Below, in pieces: positions 1-8,681 of a DNA stretch of 51,386 nucleotides (position 1 is its first letter; each line of letters opens with the position of its first letter). A program made the position numbers and the translations under genes. Below the pieces are notes generated by a model, which was given only the letters and a program-made list of their open reading frames with translations, did no database searches and was not told the DNA's origin. Origin of the DNA: Modicisalibacter xianhensis (lineage in GTDB: Bacteria; Pseudomonadota; Gammaproteobacteria; Pseudomonadales; Halomonadaceae); NCBI RefSeq assembly GCF_900113605.1, contig NZ_FOPY01000008.1, positions 199,778 to 251,163 on the forward strand, written 5' to 3'.

Positions 1-96
1 GCCTTGCGCTTGGCTTCTTCCTCGGCCTTGCGCTTGGCTTCTGCCTCAGCCTTGCGCTTGGCTTCTTCCTCGGCCTTGCGCCTTGCTTCTTCCTGG
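1..96. repeat. 24-base tandem repeat within tolA
   Basis: Four consecutive 24-base units (1-24, 25-48, 49-72, 73-96) begin gccttgcgc and differ at only a few positions. On the minus strand they encode an eight-residue Ala-Glu-Lys-Arg rich period. This is an in-frame coding repeat of the TolA coiled coil and continues past the window edge. Confidence 0.85.
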
Positions 97-578
97 CGTT
101 GACGCTCTGCCTGCTGGCTTGCCTCCTCCTGACGACGTTGCTCCGCTTGCTCTTCTCGCAACTGCGCCTGCCTGGCGGCCTCTTCGGCCCGGCGCTCGGC
201 TTCGGCCTTGGCCTGCTTCAATGCCTCTTCCCGCGCCTGTTGCTCGGCCTCGCGGCGTGCCAGCGCTTCAGCCTCGGCCTGTTGTCGTGCAGCCTCCTCG
301 GCTTCTGACTGGCGTTGCCGTTCCTGCTCCTGCTCCTGCTCCTGGGCCTGCTCGGCCTCTTGATTGGCAGCAGCCCGTGCCTGGGCTTCCTTGGCGCGTT
401 GAGCCTGGTCGGTTGCCGTTTCAGTGGTGACCAGCGTTGCCTGCACGACAGCCGAGGAACTGGGGTCTGCATCGGTATCCGGCCAACGCAAGGCAGTTAC
501 CAACAGCACCAGGACATGCACGCCAATGGCAAGCAGCGTGGGCAGGCCATAGCCGACTCTGCGTTCTTCTTTAGCCAT
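1..578 (-). CDS. tolA: TolA, partial (N-terminal part; C-terminus beyond window edge)
   Basis: Inner-membrane protein of the Tol-Pal system that links the TolQR proton-driven motor to outer-membrane Pal/TolB and helps constrict the outer membrane at division. About 192 codons are visible, starting MAKEERRVGYGLPTLL. A single N-terminal membrane helix (about residues 10-27) is followed by a very long Ala/Glu/Lys/Arg/Gln-rich segment, the expected TolA domain II coiled coil. The frame stays open to the window edge, so the C-terminal domain III is not seen. The start lies 9 bases after the tolR stop, in the usual tolQ-tolR-tolA order. Identification rests on the N-terminal helix, coiled-coil composition and position after tolR. 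Confidence 0.9.
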   Translation of the reverse strand, partial: MAKEERRVGYGLPTLLAIGVHVLVLLVTALRWPDTDADPSSSAVVQATLVTTETATDQAQRAKEAQARAAANQEAEQAQEQEQEQERQRQSEAEEAARQQAEAEALARREAEQQAREEALKQAKAEAERRAEEAARQAQLREEQAEQRRQEEASQQAERQRQEEARRKAEEEAKRKAEAEAKRKAEEEAKRK

Positions 579-587
579 CGCGTCTAC

Positions 588-1028
588 TCAGCTTTCACCA
601 GGGGGCGGCTCGGAAATCAGACCGACGTTGGGCACGCCGGCAACCTGTAAAGTGCTCATCAAGGTCACGATCTGACCGTAAGGCACGTTACGGTCGCCGC
701 GCACCAGAACGGGGGTTTCTGGGCGGCGCTGCAGAATGATGATGATCTTGTCGCTGATCTCGTCGAGCGAGACAGGCGTCTCCTCGTCACCCAGCGAGAT
801 GAAGTACTGCCCTTCCTTATCGACGGATACGATGATCGGCTCACGATCTTCAATGTCCTCGATGGGTTCGGAAGTCACTTGCGGCAAGTCGACCTGCACC
901 CCTTGGGTCAGCATCGGTGCCGTGATCATGAAAATGACCAGCAACACCAGCATCACGTCAATGAATGGAACGACGTTGATTTCGCCCATAGGTTTGCGTC
1001 GCGGCCCGCGATTGAATGGACCCAGCAT
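588..1028 (-). CDS. tolR: TolR, Tol-Pal system proton-channel subunit
   Basis: ExbD/TolR family protein, 146 residues (family about 140-150). It forms the ion channel of the Tol motor with TolQ and transmits energy to TolA. The N-terminal helix carries the conserved acidic residue in VPFIDVMLVLLVIFM (about residues 20-34), needed for proton translocation in characterised homologues. The periplasmic domain follows, with VLVRGDRNVPYG typical of the family. The ATG is preceded by a good ribosome binding site (AAGGGGAG). It lies between tolQ (17 bases upstream) and tolA (9 bases downstream), consistent with one transcript. Confidence 0.96.
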   Translation of the reverse strand: MLGPFNRGPRRKPMGEINVVPFIDVMLVLLVIFMITAPMLTQGVQVDLPQVTSEPIEDIEDREPIIVSVDKEGQYFISLGDEETPVSLDEISDKIIIILQRRPETPVLVRGDRNVPYGQIVTLMSTLQVAGVPNVGLISEPPPGES

Positions 1029-1045
1029 CGTACGGCTCCCCTTGA

Positions 1046-1732
1046 TCAGGCGACTTCGCGCTCACGTCCCTGCAGATTGCGGTGCAGGATGGAGTGAAAT
1101 TCTTCGGCAAAGTCCTCGTACTGGCCAAGCACTCGGTTGGAACTCGCCGAGAGGCGGTTGTAGAAAATGACCGCGGGGATGGCGGCGAACAGACCCATGG
1201 CGGTGGCAATCAAGGCCTCGGCAATCCAGGGAGCCACAGTGGATAGCGTGGCCTGCTGTGCCATCGACAGGCTCTGGAACGATCCCATGATTCCCCAGAC
1301 CGTGCCGAACAGACCGATGTAGGGGCTCGCGGAGGCCACAGTCGCGAGGAATATCAAGTGCAGGTTGAGCCGCTCTTCTTCCCGGGACCAGGCCACACGC
1401 ATGGCACGCTGAACGCCATCCAGAATGGCCTGCGAGTTGCGGGTCTTGGTCATCAAGCGATTGAACTCGCGAAACCCGGCACGAAAGATATGCTCGGCCC
1501 CGACGACTTCCTGCTCAGGCGGCTTTTCACGATAGAGTTCGTTCAGGTCGACCCCCGACCAGAACTTGTCCTCGAATGCACGATGCGCCTTCTTGGCACG
1601 TCGTAGCACGATACTGCGCTGAAATATCACGACCCAGGAAGCAATGGAACCGGCCAATAACAAAAGCATGACCAGTTGCACCACAAGGCTGGCGTTCATG
1701 ATCAGATGAGGAATGGACATGGAGTCGTTCAC
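1046..1732 (-). CDS. tolQ: TolQ, Tol-Pal system motor subunit
   Basis: ExbB/TolQ/MotA family inner-membrane protein of 228 residues (E. coli TolQ is 230). It has an N-terminal membrane helix at about 15-37 and two further helices in the C-terminal half (around ATVASASPYIGLFGTVWG and the stretch near VAPWIAEALIATAMGLFAAI). These carry the family signature GLFGTVWGIM. I chose the GTG start at 1732 because GAGGACACCC precedes it with suitable spacing; the ATG five codons in lacks a ribosome binding site. It is the first gene of the tol trio, with ybgC 24 bases upstream. Confidence 0.95.
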   Translation of the reverse strand: MNDSMSIPHLIMNASLVVQLVMLLLLAGSIASWVVIFQRSIVLRRAKKAHRAFEDKFWSGVDLNELYREKPPEQEVVGAEHIFRAGFREFNRLMTKTRNSQAILDGVQRAMRVAWSREEERLNLHLIFLATVASASPYIGLFGTVWGIMGSFQSLSMAQQATLSTVAPWIAEALIATAMGLFAAIPAVIFYNRLSASSNRVLGQYEDFAEEFHSILHRNLQGREREVA

Positions 1733-1756
1733 GGGTGTCCTCGTAGTAATACAGAA

Positions 1757-2155
1757 TTATCCATTCAGGACCTCGGCCAGAGCCGATGGCCACCGTACCG
1801 GGCGAAGCCGCGTTGCGTCCACACAGGCGATATGGACGTCCGCTTCGCACAAGGGTTCCCCGCGAGCCATTACCCGCTGGTGAAACGCGAGCCGACAGGC
1901 GGAACGCTCGACGACCTGAGCACTAACCTGCAGTTCGTCATCGAGCCGGGCGGGCTTGGCATAGCGGCACGACAGATGATGCACGACCAACTGGACTCCC
2001 CTGTCCAGCAATTCTTTCTGGGTCAAGCCATACTGTCTTAGCCACTCGGTGCGGGCCCGCTCCATGTATTTGAGATAATTGACGTAATAGACAATGCCGC
2101 CGGCATCGGTATCTTCGATGTACACGCGAACCGGCATGCAGAACGGTGCCGCCAT
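1757..2155 (-). CDS. ybgC: YbgC, acyl-CoA thioesterase of the Tol-Pal cluster
   Basis: Hotdog-fold thioesterase of 132 residues from the ATG at 2155. The signature VYIEDTDAGGIVYYVNYLKY includes the catalytic Asp of the 4-hydroxybenzoyl-CoA thioesterase family. Homologues hydrolyse short acyl-CoA thioesters in the cytoplasm and co-occur with tolQRA. The start ATG overlaps the ruvB stop by one base (TGATG), with GAGGAG eight bases upstream, which indicates translational coupling. A TTG one codon earlier is possible but less likely. The arrangement couples the ruv genes to the tol genes. Confidence 0.93.
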   Translation of the reverse strand: MAAPFCMPVRVYIEDTDAGGIVYYVNYLKYMERARTEWLRQYGLTQKELLDRGVQLVVHHLSCRYAKPARLDDELQVSAQVVERSACRLAFHQRVMARGEPLCEADVHIACVDATRLRPVRWPSALAEVLNG

Positions 2156-3192
2156 CAACGAAGCTCCTCACCTGCGGCATCCGGCACACTGTCTTTTGCG
2201 GCCAGCCCGAAGTGCAGATAGGCTTGGCGGGTCACCATGCGACCGCGCGCCGTGCGCAGCATGAATCCTTGCTGAATCAGATAGGGCTCGATGACATCCT
2301 CGATGGTATCGCGTTCCTCGCTGATGGCTGCCGCCAGGGAATCCACGCCTACCGGCCCACCATCGAACTTTTCGATCATGGCGAGCAACAGCCGTCGATC
2401 CATGTGGTCCAGCCCATGCTTGTCGACGTGCAGCATGTTCAGCGCCAAGTCGGCGATCTCTTTCGTCAAGCGTCCATCGCCACGCACCTCGGCATAATCG
2501 CGTACACGCCGCAGCAGACGATTGGCAATACGCGGCGTGCCGCGTGCGCGGCGGGCCACTTCTGCAGCACCGCCAGTCTGTGACTCGATCCCCAGCAAAC
2601 GTGCCGAGCGGGCCACGATTTCCGTGAGCTCCTCGATATCGTAGAACTCGAGCCGCTGTACGATACCGAAACGATCCCGGAGCGGTGAAGTCAACAAACC
2701 GGCGCGAGTGGTCGCCCCAACCAGGGTGAATTTGGGGAGGTCGAGCTTGATCGAGCGCGCTGCCGGTCCTTCACCGATCATGATATCCAGTTGAAAGTCT
2801 TCCATCGCCGGGTAAAGGACTTCCTCGACAGCCGCCGGAAGACGATGAATCTCGTCAATAAACAGCACGTCGCCAGGCTGGAGATTGGTCAGCATGGCGG
2901 CCAAGTCCCCGGCACGCTCGAGCACCGGCCCGGAGGTGGACTTGATGGAGACGCCCATTTCCTCGGCAATGATGTTGGCCAGGGTCGTCTTGCCCAGACC
3001 GGGCGGGCCGAATACTAGAGTGTGATCAAGGCTGTCGCCTCGCTGGCGCGCCGCCGAAATGAAGATATCGAGCTGTTCGCGGACCCTCGGCTGCCCGATA
3101 TAGTCGGCCAAGCGCTGGGGGCGAATGGCGTGGTCTGCACGAATCTCCCCCACTTGGGGATCGGCAGCGATCAGACGGTCACTTTCGATCAT
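2155..3192 (-). CDS. ruvB: RuvB, Holliday junction branch-migration ATPase
   Basis: AAA+ hexameric motor that drives branch migration of Holliday junctions together with RuvA. 345 residues (E. coli 336). Visible motifs are Walker [18 protein letters not shown], Walker [12 protein letters not shown], sensor 1 [10 protein letters not shown] and the arginine finger region [17 protein letters not shown] winged-helix C-terminal domain follows, for example [16 protein letters not shown]. It starts 9 bases after the ruvA stop and overlaps ybgC by one base at its end. Length and motifs look fully intact. Confidence 0.97.
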   Translation of the reverse strand: MIESDRLIAADPQVGEIRADHAIRPQRLADYIGQPRVREQLDIFISAARQRGDSLDHTLVFGPPGLGKTTLANIIAEEMGVSIKSTSGPVLERAGDLAAMLTNLQPGDVLFIDEIHRLPAAVEEVLYPAMEDFQLDIMIGEGPAARSIKLDLPKFTLVGATTRAGLLTSPLRDRFGIVQRLEFYDIEELTEIVARSARLLGIESQTGGAAEVARRARGTPRIANRLLRRVRDYAEVRGDGRLTKEIADLALNMLHVDKHGLDHMDRRLLLAMIEKFDGGPVGVDSLAAAISEERDTIEDVIEPYLIQQGFMLRTARGRMVTRQAYLHFGLAAKDSVPDAAGEELR

Positions 3193-3201
3193 GGTTACCG
3201 T

Positions 3202-3810
3202 TTATCCTGCCAGCTTGCGGCTGAGCGCCGTCTTGATGAGTGCCTCGGTGGACAGGCCGGCCTCCAATCCAGAAAGCATGCGAGTCGCCTCGGCTGGCTT
3301 GTAGCCCAGACTGACCAGTGCCGCTTCGGCATCAGCCAGCGGGTCGCTGGCCGCAGCCGAGGCACCCGACTGCAACGAGGCCAACTCTCCCTGCTGGTCG
3401 GCACTCCAATGCGGGAAACGGTCCCGCATTTCGACGACGAGACGCTCCGCTGTCTTCTTGCCGACCCCCGGGAGTCGGGTCAGGGCCTTGATGTCATTGT
3501 CCATGACACAACGAATGAACTGATCCTGCTCCATGCCGGAAAGGATGGCTAGCGCAAGCTTGGGGCCGACACCATTGACCTTGATCAGTGCCCGGAACAG
3601 GGCTCGCTCCGGCTCCTTGTAGAATCCATAGAGCAGGTGGGCATCCTCACGAATGCTGAGATGAGTGAACAGCTGTACGGTCTCCCCGAGGCCGGGCAAT
3701 GCCAGTAGCGTGTTCATGGAAGCTTCAAGCTCGTAGCCGACCCCTCCCACATCCACGACCAGCCAGGGAGGGTGCTTCTCGATCAGGGTGCCTCGCAGGC
3801 GTCCAATCAT
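3202..3810 (-). CDS. ruvA: RuvA, Holliday junction DNA-binding subunit
   Basis: DNA-binding tetramer that holds the four-way junction and recruits RuvB. 202 residues from the ATG at 3810 ([15 protein letters not shown]), matching the usual N-terminus and length (E. coli 203). The OB-fold domain is followed by tandem helix-hairpin-helix motifs ([20 protein letters not shown] and [20 protein letters not shown]) and a C-terminal RuvB-binding domain ([20 protein letters not shown]). A TTG three codons upstream is possible, but the ATG has the family-like start and AAGGA upstream. Confidence 0.96.
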   Translation of the reverse strand: MIGRLRGTLIEKHPPWLVVDVGGVGYELEASMNTLLALPGLGETVQLFTHLSIREDAHLLYGFYKEPERALFRALIKVNGVGPKLALAILSGMEQDQFIRCVMDNDIKALTRLPGVGKKTAERLVVEMRDRFPHWSADQQGELASLQSGASAAASDPLADAEAALVSLGYKPAEATRMLSGLEAGLSTEALIKTALSRKLAG

Positions 3811-3839
3811 GCCTACCAATCCTTCAAATGACTGATGCC

Positions 3840-3868
3840 ACTATACTTGCCGTCTGCTTGACTGACTA
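3840..3868 (-). promoter_or_regulatory. Candidate sigma-70 promoter for ruvA-ruvB-ybgC-tol
   Basis: On the minus strand, TAGTCA (3868-3863; 4 of 6 matches to -35) and TATAGT (3845-3840; 5 of 6 matches to -10) are separated by exactly 17 bases, about 30 bases upstream of the ruvA ATG. It is prediction only and would allow ruvAB expression independent of ruvC. Confidence 0.4.
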
Positions 3869-3875
3869 GCGCTGC

Positions 3876-3890
3876 GTGAACAGTGTTCAC
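3876..3890. promoter_or_regulatory. Perfect 15-base palindrome upstream of the ruvA promoter
   Basis: GTGAACAGTGTTCAC is a perfect 7+1+7 inverted repeat, placed between the ruvC stop and the candidate ruvA -35 (7 bases away). It does not fit the gammaproteobacterial LexA box CTG-N10-CAG. It contains GAAC-N3-GTTC. It could be an operator or an RNA hairpin after ruvC. Confidence 0.4.
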
Positions 3891-3895
3891 TTAAA

Positions 3896-4435
3896 TCAGG
3901 ATGGACGAAAGTCCCGCCAACTCTGCCCTGTGCCGCGCCGGCGTCCGCCAAAGCTGCCTTTCTGGACCAGTCCCATGCGGGCATGACCGTGGGTCAATGC
4001 GATGGCGAGCGCATCGGCAGCATCTACCTGCGGCGTATCGCTGAGGCCGAGCACCGCCGTTATCATATGCTGCACCTGCTGCTTGTCCGCCGCCCCCGTT
4101 CCGGTCACGGCCTGCTTGACCTGACGCGGACCATACTCGAACACAGGAAGACCGTGGTTGGCGGCACAGACGATGGCAGTGCCGCGCGCCTGGCCCAGCT
4201 TCAATGCCGAATCGGCATTACGCGACATGAACACTTGTTCAATCGCGAATTCGGCAGGACGGTACATGGCAATCAGCTCCGACACACCGGCATAGACCTG
4301 AGCCAGTTTCTGTGCCAGATCATCGCTGCGGATACGTATACAGCCACTGGCGACATAACGCGGCCTGGCGAGAGCCAGATCGAGAACGCCATAACCGGTA
4401 ATTCGCGATCCGGGGTCGATTCCCAGCACGATCAT
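3896..4435 (-). CDS. ruvC: RuvC, Holliday junction resolvase
   Basis: RNase H-fold endonuclease that cuts Holliday junctions symmetrically. 179 residues (E. coli 173). The acidic active site is visible as the N-terminal Asp in [14 protein letters not shown], the Glu in EFAIEQVFM and the C-terminal pair in [18 protein letters not shown]. The ATG is at 4435, 33 bases downstream of yebC, in the standard yebC-ruvC-ruvA-ruvB order. A short basic tail (GGRRRGTG region) ends the protein. Confidence 0.96.
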   Translation of the reverse strand: MIVLGIDPGSRITGYGVLDLALARPRYVASGCIRIRSDDLAQKLAQVYAGVSELIAMYRPAEFAIEQVFMSRNADSALKLGQARGTAIVCAANHGLPVFEYGPRQVKQAVTGTGAADKQQVQHMITAVLGLSDTPQVDAADALAIALTHGHARMGLVQKGSFGGRRRGTGQSWRDFRPS

Positions 4436-4468
4436 CGCACCGCCTCCGCGTCCAGACAGCGCAGTCGG

Positions 4469-5218
4469 TCAGTCAAGCTCGGCAAGAATTCGTTCATCGA
4501 AGTCAGCATTGGAGTAGACGTTCTGTACGTCATCGAGATCTTCCAGCATGTCGACCAGCTTGATGATCTTCTTCGCGGTATCGACATCCGTAATCGGTGA
4601 GTAGGTCTCCGGAAACATTCCCACTTCACTGCCGTGTGGCTCCAGTTCCGCTGCTACCAGAGCATCCTTGACGGCTCCGAACTCCTTGGGATTGGTGACG
4701 ACATCGACAGTACCGTCGTCACTGGTCAGGACATCTTCGGCGCCGGCTTCCAGTGCCGCCTCCATAATGTCTTCTTCGGGACTTTCCGGCGGGAAGCTCA
4801 TGCGTCCCTGCTTGCTGAACAGAAATGCCACCGAGCCCGACGTACCCAGGTTGCCTCCATGTTTGTTGAACGCATGACGAACTTCGGAAACTGTACGGTT
4901 ACGGTTATCGGTCATGCACTCGACAAGGATCGCTACACCATCGGGCCCGTACCCTTCATAGGTCAGTTCTTCCATGTCATCGGCATCATTGTTGCCGGCG
5001 CCACGGTCGATGGCTCGCTGAATCGTGTCCTTGGTCATGTTGTTGGCCAGCGCCTTGTCGATAGCGGCACGTAGACGTGGATTATCGACAGGCTCGCCGC
5101 CCCCCTGACGGGCGGCGACGGTCAACTCGCGAATCAACTTGGTGAATATCTTGCCCTTCTTGGCGTCCTGGGCGGCTTTACGGTGCTTGATGTTCGCCCA
5201 CTTGCTGTGGCCGGCCAT
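4469..5218 (-). CDS. yebC: YebC/TACO1-family protein
   Basis: 249 residues from the ATG at 5218 ([20 protein letters not shown]), the nearly invariant N-terminus of the family; E. coli YebC is 246. Members act as cytoplasmic translation or transcription factors; TACO1 relieves stalls on proline stretches, and bacterial YebC1 has been linked to DNA binding. AAGGGGGAACTGCTC provides the ribosome binding site. The frame stays open far upstream into aspS in another reading, but only this start matches the family. It sits between aspS and ruvC, as in many gammaproteobacteria. Confidence 0.96.
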   Translation of the reverse strand: MAGHSKWANIKHRKAAQDAKKGKIFTKLIRELTVAARQGGGEPVDNPRLRAAIDKALANNMTKDTIQRAIDRGAGNNDADDMEELTYEGYGPDGVAILVECMTDNRNRTVSEVRHAFNKHGGNLGTSGSVAFLFSKQGRMSFPPESPEEDIMEAALEAGAEDVLTSDDGTVDVVTNPKEFGAVKDALVAAELEPHGSEVGMFPETYSPITDVDTAKKIIKLVDMLEDLDDVQNVYSNADFDERILAELD

Positions 5219-5243
5219 GAGCAGTTCCCCCTTGACGGTATCA

Positions 5244-5272
5244 AGCCGGCACCCTGATACAGGATGCCGGCT
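5244..5272 (-). other. Intercistronic hairpin between aspS and yebC
   Basis: Arms AGCCGGCA (5244-5251) and TGCCGGCT (5265-5272), with inner CCTG/CAGG pairing, one mismatch and a 3-base loop. No T tract follows on the minus strand, so it is more likely a processing, stability or weak attenuation element than a full terminator. Confidence 0.5.
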
Positions 5273-5307
5273 CGGCATGTGAAACGACGTTGAGCCCGGC
5301 GAAGAAA

Positions 5308-7089
5308 TTATTCTTCGTCGGTCGCCACCTTGGCCTTCTGGCGCAGGCGAATGTTGAGATCTTTGAGCTGGTCCGGGCTGACTTCGCCAGGCGCATCGGT
5401 CATGAGATCCGCAGCACTCTGGGTCTTCGGGAAAGCAATGACCTCGCGAATGGTCTTGGCTCCGGTCATCAGCATGACAAGACGGTCGAGACCGAACGCC
5501 AGGCCGCCATGTGGCGGAGCGCCATATTGCAAGGCATCGAGCAGGAAGCCGAACTTCTCGTCGGCCTCTTCGGCGCCGATACCCAGCACCTCGAAGACAG
5601 TGCGCTGCATGGTTTGATCGTGAATACGAATCGACCCCCCACCCAGCTCGGTCCCGTTCAATACCATATCGTAGGCGCGAGACAATGCATCGGCCGGATC
5701 GGCCTTGAGCTGTTCGGGCGTGCATGATGGCGCAGTGAACGGATGATGCAGTGCAGAGAGGCGCCCGGCATCGTCGGCTTCGAACATCGGGAAGTCGACG
5801 ACCCACAACGGTGCCCATGCCTGGGTATACAGTTCGAGATCACTGCCCAGCTTGACGCGCAGCGCACCCAGCGCCTCGTTGACGATGCGTGCCTTATCGG
5901 CACCAAAGAAGATGATGTCCCCATCTTCCGCACCGACACGATCCAGCAGCGTCTCGACGATGCCATCCATGAACTTGACGATGGGCGACTGAAGCCCCTC
6001 GATGCCCTTGGCACGCTCGTTGACCTTGATCCACGCCAGCCCCTTGGCACCGTAGATGCCGACGAACCGGGTGTAATCGTCGATTTCCTTGCGGGTCAAC
6101 TTGGCACCGCCACTGACCTTGAGCGCAGCGACACGGCCGTCGTCGGCATTGGCCGGTCCGGAGAAGACTTTGAAGTCGACGTCTTTCATCAGATCATCGA
6201 CATCCACCAGCTCCAGGGGAATCCGCAGATCCGGCTTGTCGGAACCATAACGCTGCATGGCTTCGGCGTACGGCATGCGCGGAAACTCAGGCAGCTCGAC
6301 GTCGAGGACGTCGACGAACAACTGGCGGATCATGCGCTCGGTAATGGCCATGATGTCGTTTTCGTCGACGAACGAGGCCTCAAGGTCGATCTGCGTGAAC
6401 TCGGGCTGGCGATCGGCACGCAGGTCCTCGTCGCGGAAACACTTGGCGATCTGGTAGTAACGATCGAAGCCGGACACCATCAGCAGTTGCTTGAAGAGCT
6501 GAGGGGATTGCGGAAGCGCAAAGAAATGCCCTGGGTGCGTACGGCTTGGCACCAGGTAATCGCGCGCGCCTTCCGGCGTGGCTCGAGTCAGGATCGGGGT
6601 CTCGATATCCAGAAACCCTTCCCCTTCGAGGTAGGCACGCACGCTGTGCGAAATGCGTGAGCGCAGGCGTAACTTGTCGATCATTTCCGGGCGACGCAGG
6701 TCGATATAGCGATGCTTCAAGCGCACCTCTTCACCGACCTTGCCATGCTCGTCGAGCTGGAACGGGGGTGTTGCCGCCGTGTTCAAGACCTCGACCTGCT
6801 TGGCCAACACCTCGATAAGCCCTGTCGGCATGTTGGGATTCTGGGTCCCTTCGGGACGCAGCCTGACCCGGCCACGGATGCGCAGCACATACTCGTTACG
6901 TGCACGGTCAGCGGTCGCGAACGCATCCGGGGTGTCGGGATCGACGACGACCTGGGCGATGCCATCGCGATCGCGCAAGTCGAGAAAGATTACGCCCCCA
7001 TGGTCACGACGGCGATGCACCCATCCACACAGCGTGACCTCTTCATCCACCTGGGTTTCGTTCAGCTGGCCGCAATAATGGCTGCGCAT
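5308..7089 (-). CDS. aspS: Aspartyl-tRNA synthetase
   Basis: Class II synthetase charging tRNA-Asp (and, in organisms lacking AsnRS, sometimes tRNA-Asn). 593 residues, the usual bacterial length. The N-terminal OB anticodon-binding domain ([20 protein letters not shown]) is followed by class II motif 2 ([18 protein letters not shown]), an inserted GAD domain in the middle, and motif 3 near the C-terminus ([13 protein letters not shown]). The ATG at 7089 fits the family start ([11 protein letters not shown]). The gene lies 59 bases after the zinc-ribbon gene and 89 bases before yebC. Whether the enzyme discriminates Asp from Asn tRNA cannot be judged here. Confidence 0.97.
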   Translation of the reverse strand: MRSHYCGQLNETQVDEEVTLCGWVHRRRDHGGVIFLDLRDRDGIAQVVVDPDTPDAFATADRARNEYVLRIRGRVRLRPEGTQNPNMPTGLIEVLAKQVEVLNTAATPPFQLDEHGKVGEEVRLKHRYIDLRRPEMIDKLRLRSRISHSVRAYLEGEGFLDIETPILTRATPEGARDYLVPSRTHPGHFFALPQSPQLFKQLLMVSGFDRYYQIAKCFRDEDLRADRQPEFTQIDLEASFVDENDIMAITERMIRQLFVDVLDVELPEFPRMPYAEAMQRYGSDKPDLRIPLELVDVDDLMKDVDFKVFSGPANADDGRVAALKVSGGAKLTRKEIDDYTRFVGIYGAKGLAWIKVNERAKGIEGLQSPIVKFMDGIVETLLDRVGAEDGDIIFFGADKARIVNEALGALRVKLGSDLELYTQAWAPLWVVDFPMFEADDAGRLSALHHPFTAPSCTPEQLKADPADALSRAYDMVLNGTELGGGSIRIHDQTMQRTVFEVLGIGAEEADEKFGFLLDALQYGAPPHGGLAFGLDRLVMLMTGAKTIREVIAFPKTQSAADLMTDAPGEVSPDQLKDLNIRLRQKAKVATDEE

Positions 7090-7120
7090 GTCAAATCCTG
7101 TTCAGTTGCTTTCGTGTGGG

Positions 7121-7145
7121 TCCTGCCGGCTGGCCGCCGGCAGGA
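7121..7145 (-). other. Hairpin directly after the FmdB-type gene
   Basis: A perfect 10-base stem TCCTGCCGGC/GCCGGCAGGA with a 5-base loop lies three bases beyond the zinc-ribbon gene stop and 32 bases before aspS. No T run follows, so partial termination or RNA processing inside the operon is more likely than full termination. Confidence 0.5.
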
Positions 7146-7148
7146 ACG

Positions 7149-7412
7149 TCAGGCGGTTGCCTTGCTTTCCGTGCTCGTTGCACTCGACGCAGCTTTGTCG
7201 CCGCTTTCCCCGGCAAGGTTCTTCTTTCCGCCTGATTTGAAATCTGTCTCGTACCAGCCGCCTCCGGCCAGACGAAAACCGGCAGCGGAAATCAACCGTG
7301 CCAGTTGCGACGTTTCGCAGGCTGGACAGTCCGTCAATGGCGCGGCGCTGACCTTCTGCAACTTTTCCAGACGATGGCCACAGGCCTTGCACTCATATTC
7401 GTAGATGGGCAT
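7149..7412 (-). CDS. FmdB/CxxC_CXXC_SSSS family zinc-ribbon protein
   Basis: Small putative regulatory protein of 87 residues from the ATG at 7412 (MPIYEYECKACGHRLEKLQK). Two CxxC pairs (CKAC and CPAC, about residues 8-11 and 32-35) form the expected single zinc ribbon. A basic, Ser/Thr/Ala-rich tail lacks other motifs. The family is widespread just upstream of aspS in gammaproteobacteria, but its function is not established. It is the first gene of the minus-strand block, and a TATAAT element with a nested inverted repeat lies about 110 bases upstream. Confidence 0.88.
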   Translation of the reverse strand: MPIYEYECKACGHRLEKLQKVSAAPLTDCPACETSQLARLISAAGFRLAGGGWYETDFKSGGKKNLAGESGDKAASSATSTESKATA

Positions 7413-7472
7413 GGTTCTTATCACTCTGTGACATGACAACGACCGCAGGCGTAGCACGCATGCGGTGGAAGC

Positions 7473-7552
7473 AATATGCGGCCAGTCGACGCGCTTTCCA
7501 AGCCTGCCTTGGAAGCCGCATATTATAGCGTGTTGCCGCCCCCGACGGGCAA
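7473..7552 (-). promoter_or_regulatory. Candidate promoter with nested inverted repeat upstream of the fmdB-aspS block
   Basis: A perfect TATAAT (minus strand 7527-7522) is preceded by TTGCCC (7552-7547) at a long 19-base spacing. Two inverted repeats overlap or follow it: outer arms AATATGCGGC (7473-7482) and GCCGCATATT (7515-7524), inner arms TTCCAAG (7496-7502) and CTTGGAA (7508-7514). The outer arm overlaps the -10. This could be an operator or a leader hairpin; the promoter call is prediction only. Confidence 0.45.
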
Positions 7553-7598
7553 GGCCGCGCCAACAATGACAGCCGAATCCGCCAAGGAGTGTACCCTG

Positions 7599-8537
7599 AT
7601 GAAAGCCGTGATACTGGATGCTGCCACGCTGGGAGACGATATCGACCTCTCGCCTCTACGTGCCGAAGTGGATGAGTTGCAGATCCATTCTCTGACGATG
7701 CCGGAAGAATGCCGAGAGCGCTTGCTGGATGCTGATATCGTCTTGGTCAACAAGGTCGTCCTGAATGAAGCGCTTCTGGCTGATCTGCCACGCCTCAAAC
7801 TGATCTGTGTACTGGCAACAGGTACCAATAATATCGACATGGCTGCTGCCGAGCGACTGGGTATCACGGTTCGCAACGTCACGGCCTACGGGACCGAGAG
7901 TGTGGCGCAACACACTCTGATGCTGATTCTGGCACTGGCCAATCGTCTCCCTCTCTATCAGCGCGACGTAGCCGCAGGACAATGGGGGAAAAGCCCCTTC
8001 TTTTGCCTGCTCAGCCATCGTACCCTGCAACTTTCCGGCAAACGGCTGGTAATCGTGGGTAGTGGCGTGCTGGGTAACGCTGTTGCCCGCCTTGCCGGTG
8101 CATTTGGCATGGAGATTGCCTTCGCCGCGCGCCCGGGCAATGAAGAAGCCGATGAACGCCCCTCGCTGAAGGAATTGATCGCAACTGCAGACGTGCTCAG
8201 TCTGCACTGCCCTCTGACCGAGGCTACACATCACCTCATCGATGACACTCTTCTGAACGACATGAAGCGTGATGCTTTGCTGGTCAACTGCGCACGCGGC
8301 AATGTCATTGACGAAATCGCGGCACTGGAAGCACTGCGGAACGGAAAAATTGGCGGACTGGGTGTCGACGTGCTGCCCCAGGAGCCACCTCGCCAGGGCC
8401 ATGCCTTGATCGATGCCTTGGGCGAGCCATTAAACCTTATCGTGACACCCCACAGCGCCTGGATAAGCCCTGAAGCGAGGCAGAATGTCATTGCATTGAC
8501 GGTTGAAAATATCCGTTCGTGGAAACCAGTGAGTTAA
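7599..8537 (+). CDS. D-2-hydroxyacid dehydrogenase (glycerate/hydroxypyruvate reductase type)
   Basis: NAD(P)-dependent D-isomer-specific dehydrogenase of 312 residues, interconverting a 2-hydroxyacid and a 2-oxoacid in the cytoplasm. The nucleotide-binding loop reads VIVGSGVLGNAVARLAG (about 153-169). The catalytic Arg, Glu and His lie in NCARGNVIDE, VLPQEPP and VTPHSAWIS. I took the ATG at 7599 because AAGGAGT precedes it and the protein then starts at the usual fold boundary; upstream codons in frame look non-coding. The closest type is HprA-like glycerate dehydrogenase, but the substrate cannot be fixed from sequence. It is divergent from the FmdB-type gene and is followed by a separate promoter region for ribokinase. 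Confidence 0.88.
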   Translation: MKAVILDAATLGDDIDLSPLRAEVDELQIHSLTMPEECRERLLDADIVLVNKVVLNEALLADLPRLKLICVLATGTNNIDMAAAERLGITVRNVTAYGTESVAQHTLMLILALANRLPLYQRDVAAGQWGKSPFFCLLSHRTLQLSGKRLVIVGSGVLGNAVARLAGAFGMEIAFAARPGNEEADERPSLKELIATADVLSLHCPLTEATHHLIDDTLLNDMKRDALLVNCARGNVIDEIAALEALRNGKIGGLGVDVLPQEPPRQGHALIDALGEPLNLIVTPHSAWISPEARQNVIALTVENIRSWKPVS

Positions 8538-8557
8538 ATTATTCTAGTGTTGGAAAT

Positions 8558-8573
8558 ACTAGATAACGGTATA
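8558..8573. repeat. Copy 1 of intergenic motif ACWAGATAACGGTATA
   Basis: ACTAGATAACGGTATA lies 20 bases after the dehydrogenase stop and 20 bases before the candidate ribokinase -35. It follows a TCTAGT/ACTAGA inverted repeat (8543-8548, 8558-8563). It is shared in 15 of 16 bases with 17459-17474 and 41689-41704. Confidence 0.7.
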
Positions 8574-8592
8574 TCTGGTATCAGGCTGGCCC

Positions 8593-8621
8593 TTGCAACG
8601 CAGGCTTTTGATTACAATACT
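8593..8621 (+). promoter_or_regulatory. Candidate promoter for ribokinase
   Basis: TTGCAA (8593-8598) and AATACT (8616-8621), 4 of 6 matches each, are spaced by 17 bases, about 60 bases upstream of the ribokinase ATG. Weak prediction. Confidence 0.3.
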
Positions 8622-8681
8622 CGAAACAGGCCAAGGCATACCGCAAGATAAACATCAGGCGCAGACCCGTCAGGAAAACGC

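Noticed and set aside
1-130. Short direct repeats resembling a repeat array
   Set aside because: They are in-frame codon repeats of the TolA coiled coil, without spacers; not CRISPR.
83-650. Several open frames on the plus strand and an alternative minus-strand frame inside tolA
   Set aside because: Low-complexity shadow frames of the TolA coding repeat, lacking ribosome binding sites.
3811-3895. LexA (SOS) box upstream of ruvA
   Set aside because: No CTG-N10-CAG match; the palindrome there has a different sequence and spacing.
5219-5818. Much longer YebC-frame reading upstream of 5218
   Set aside because: The extension lies entirely over aspS and an untranslated gap; the family start is at 5218.
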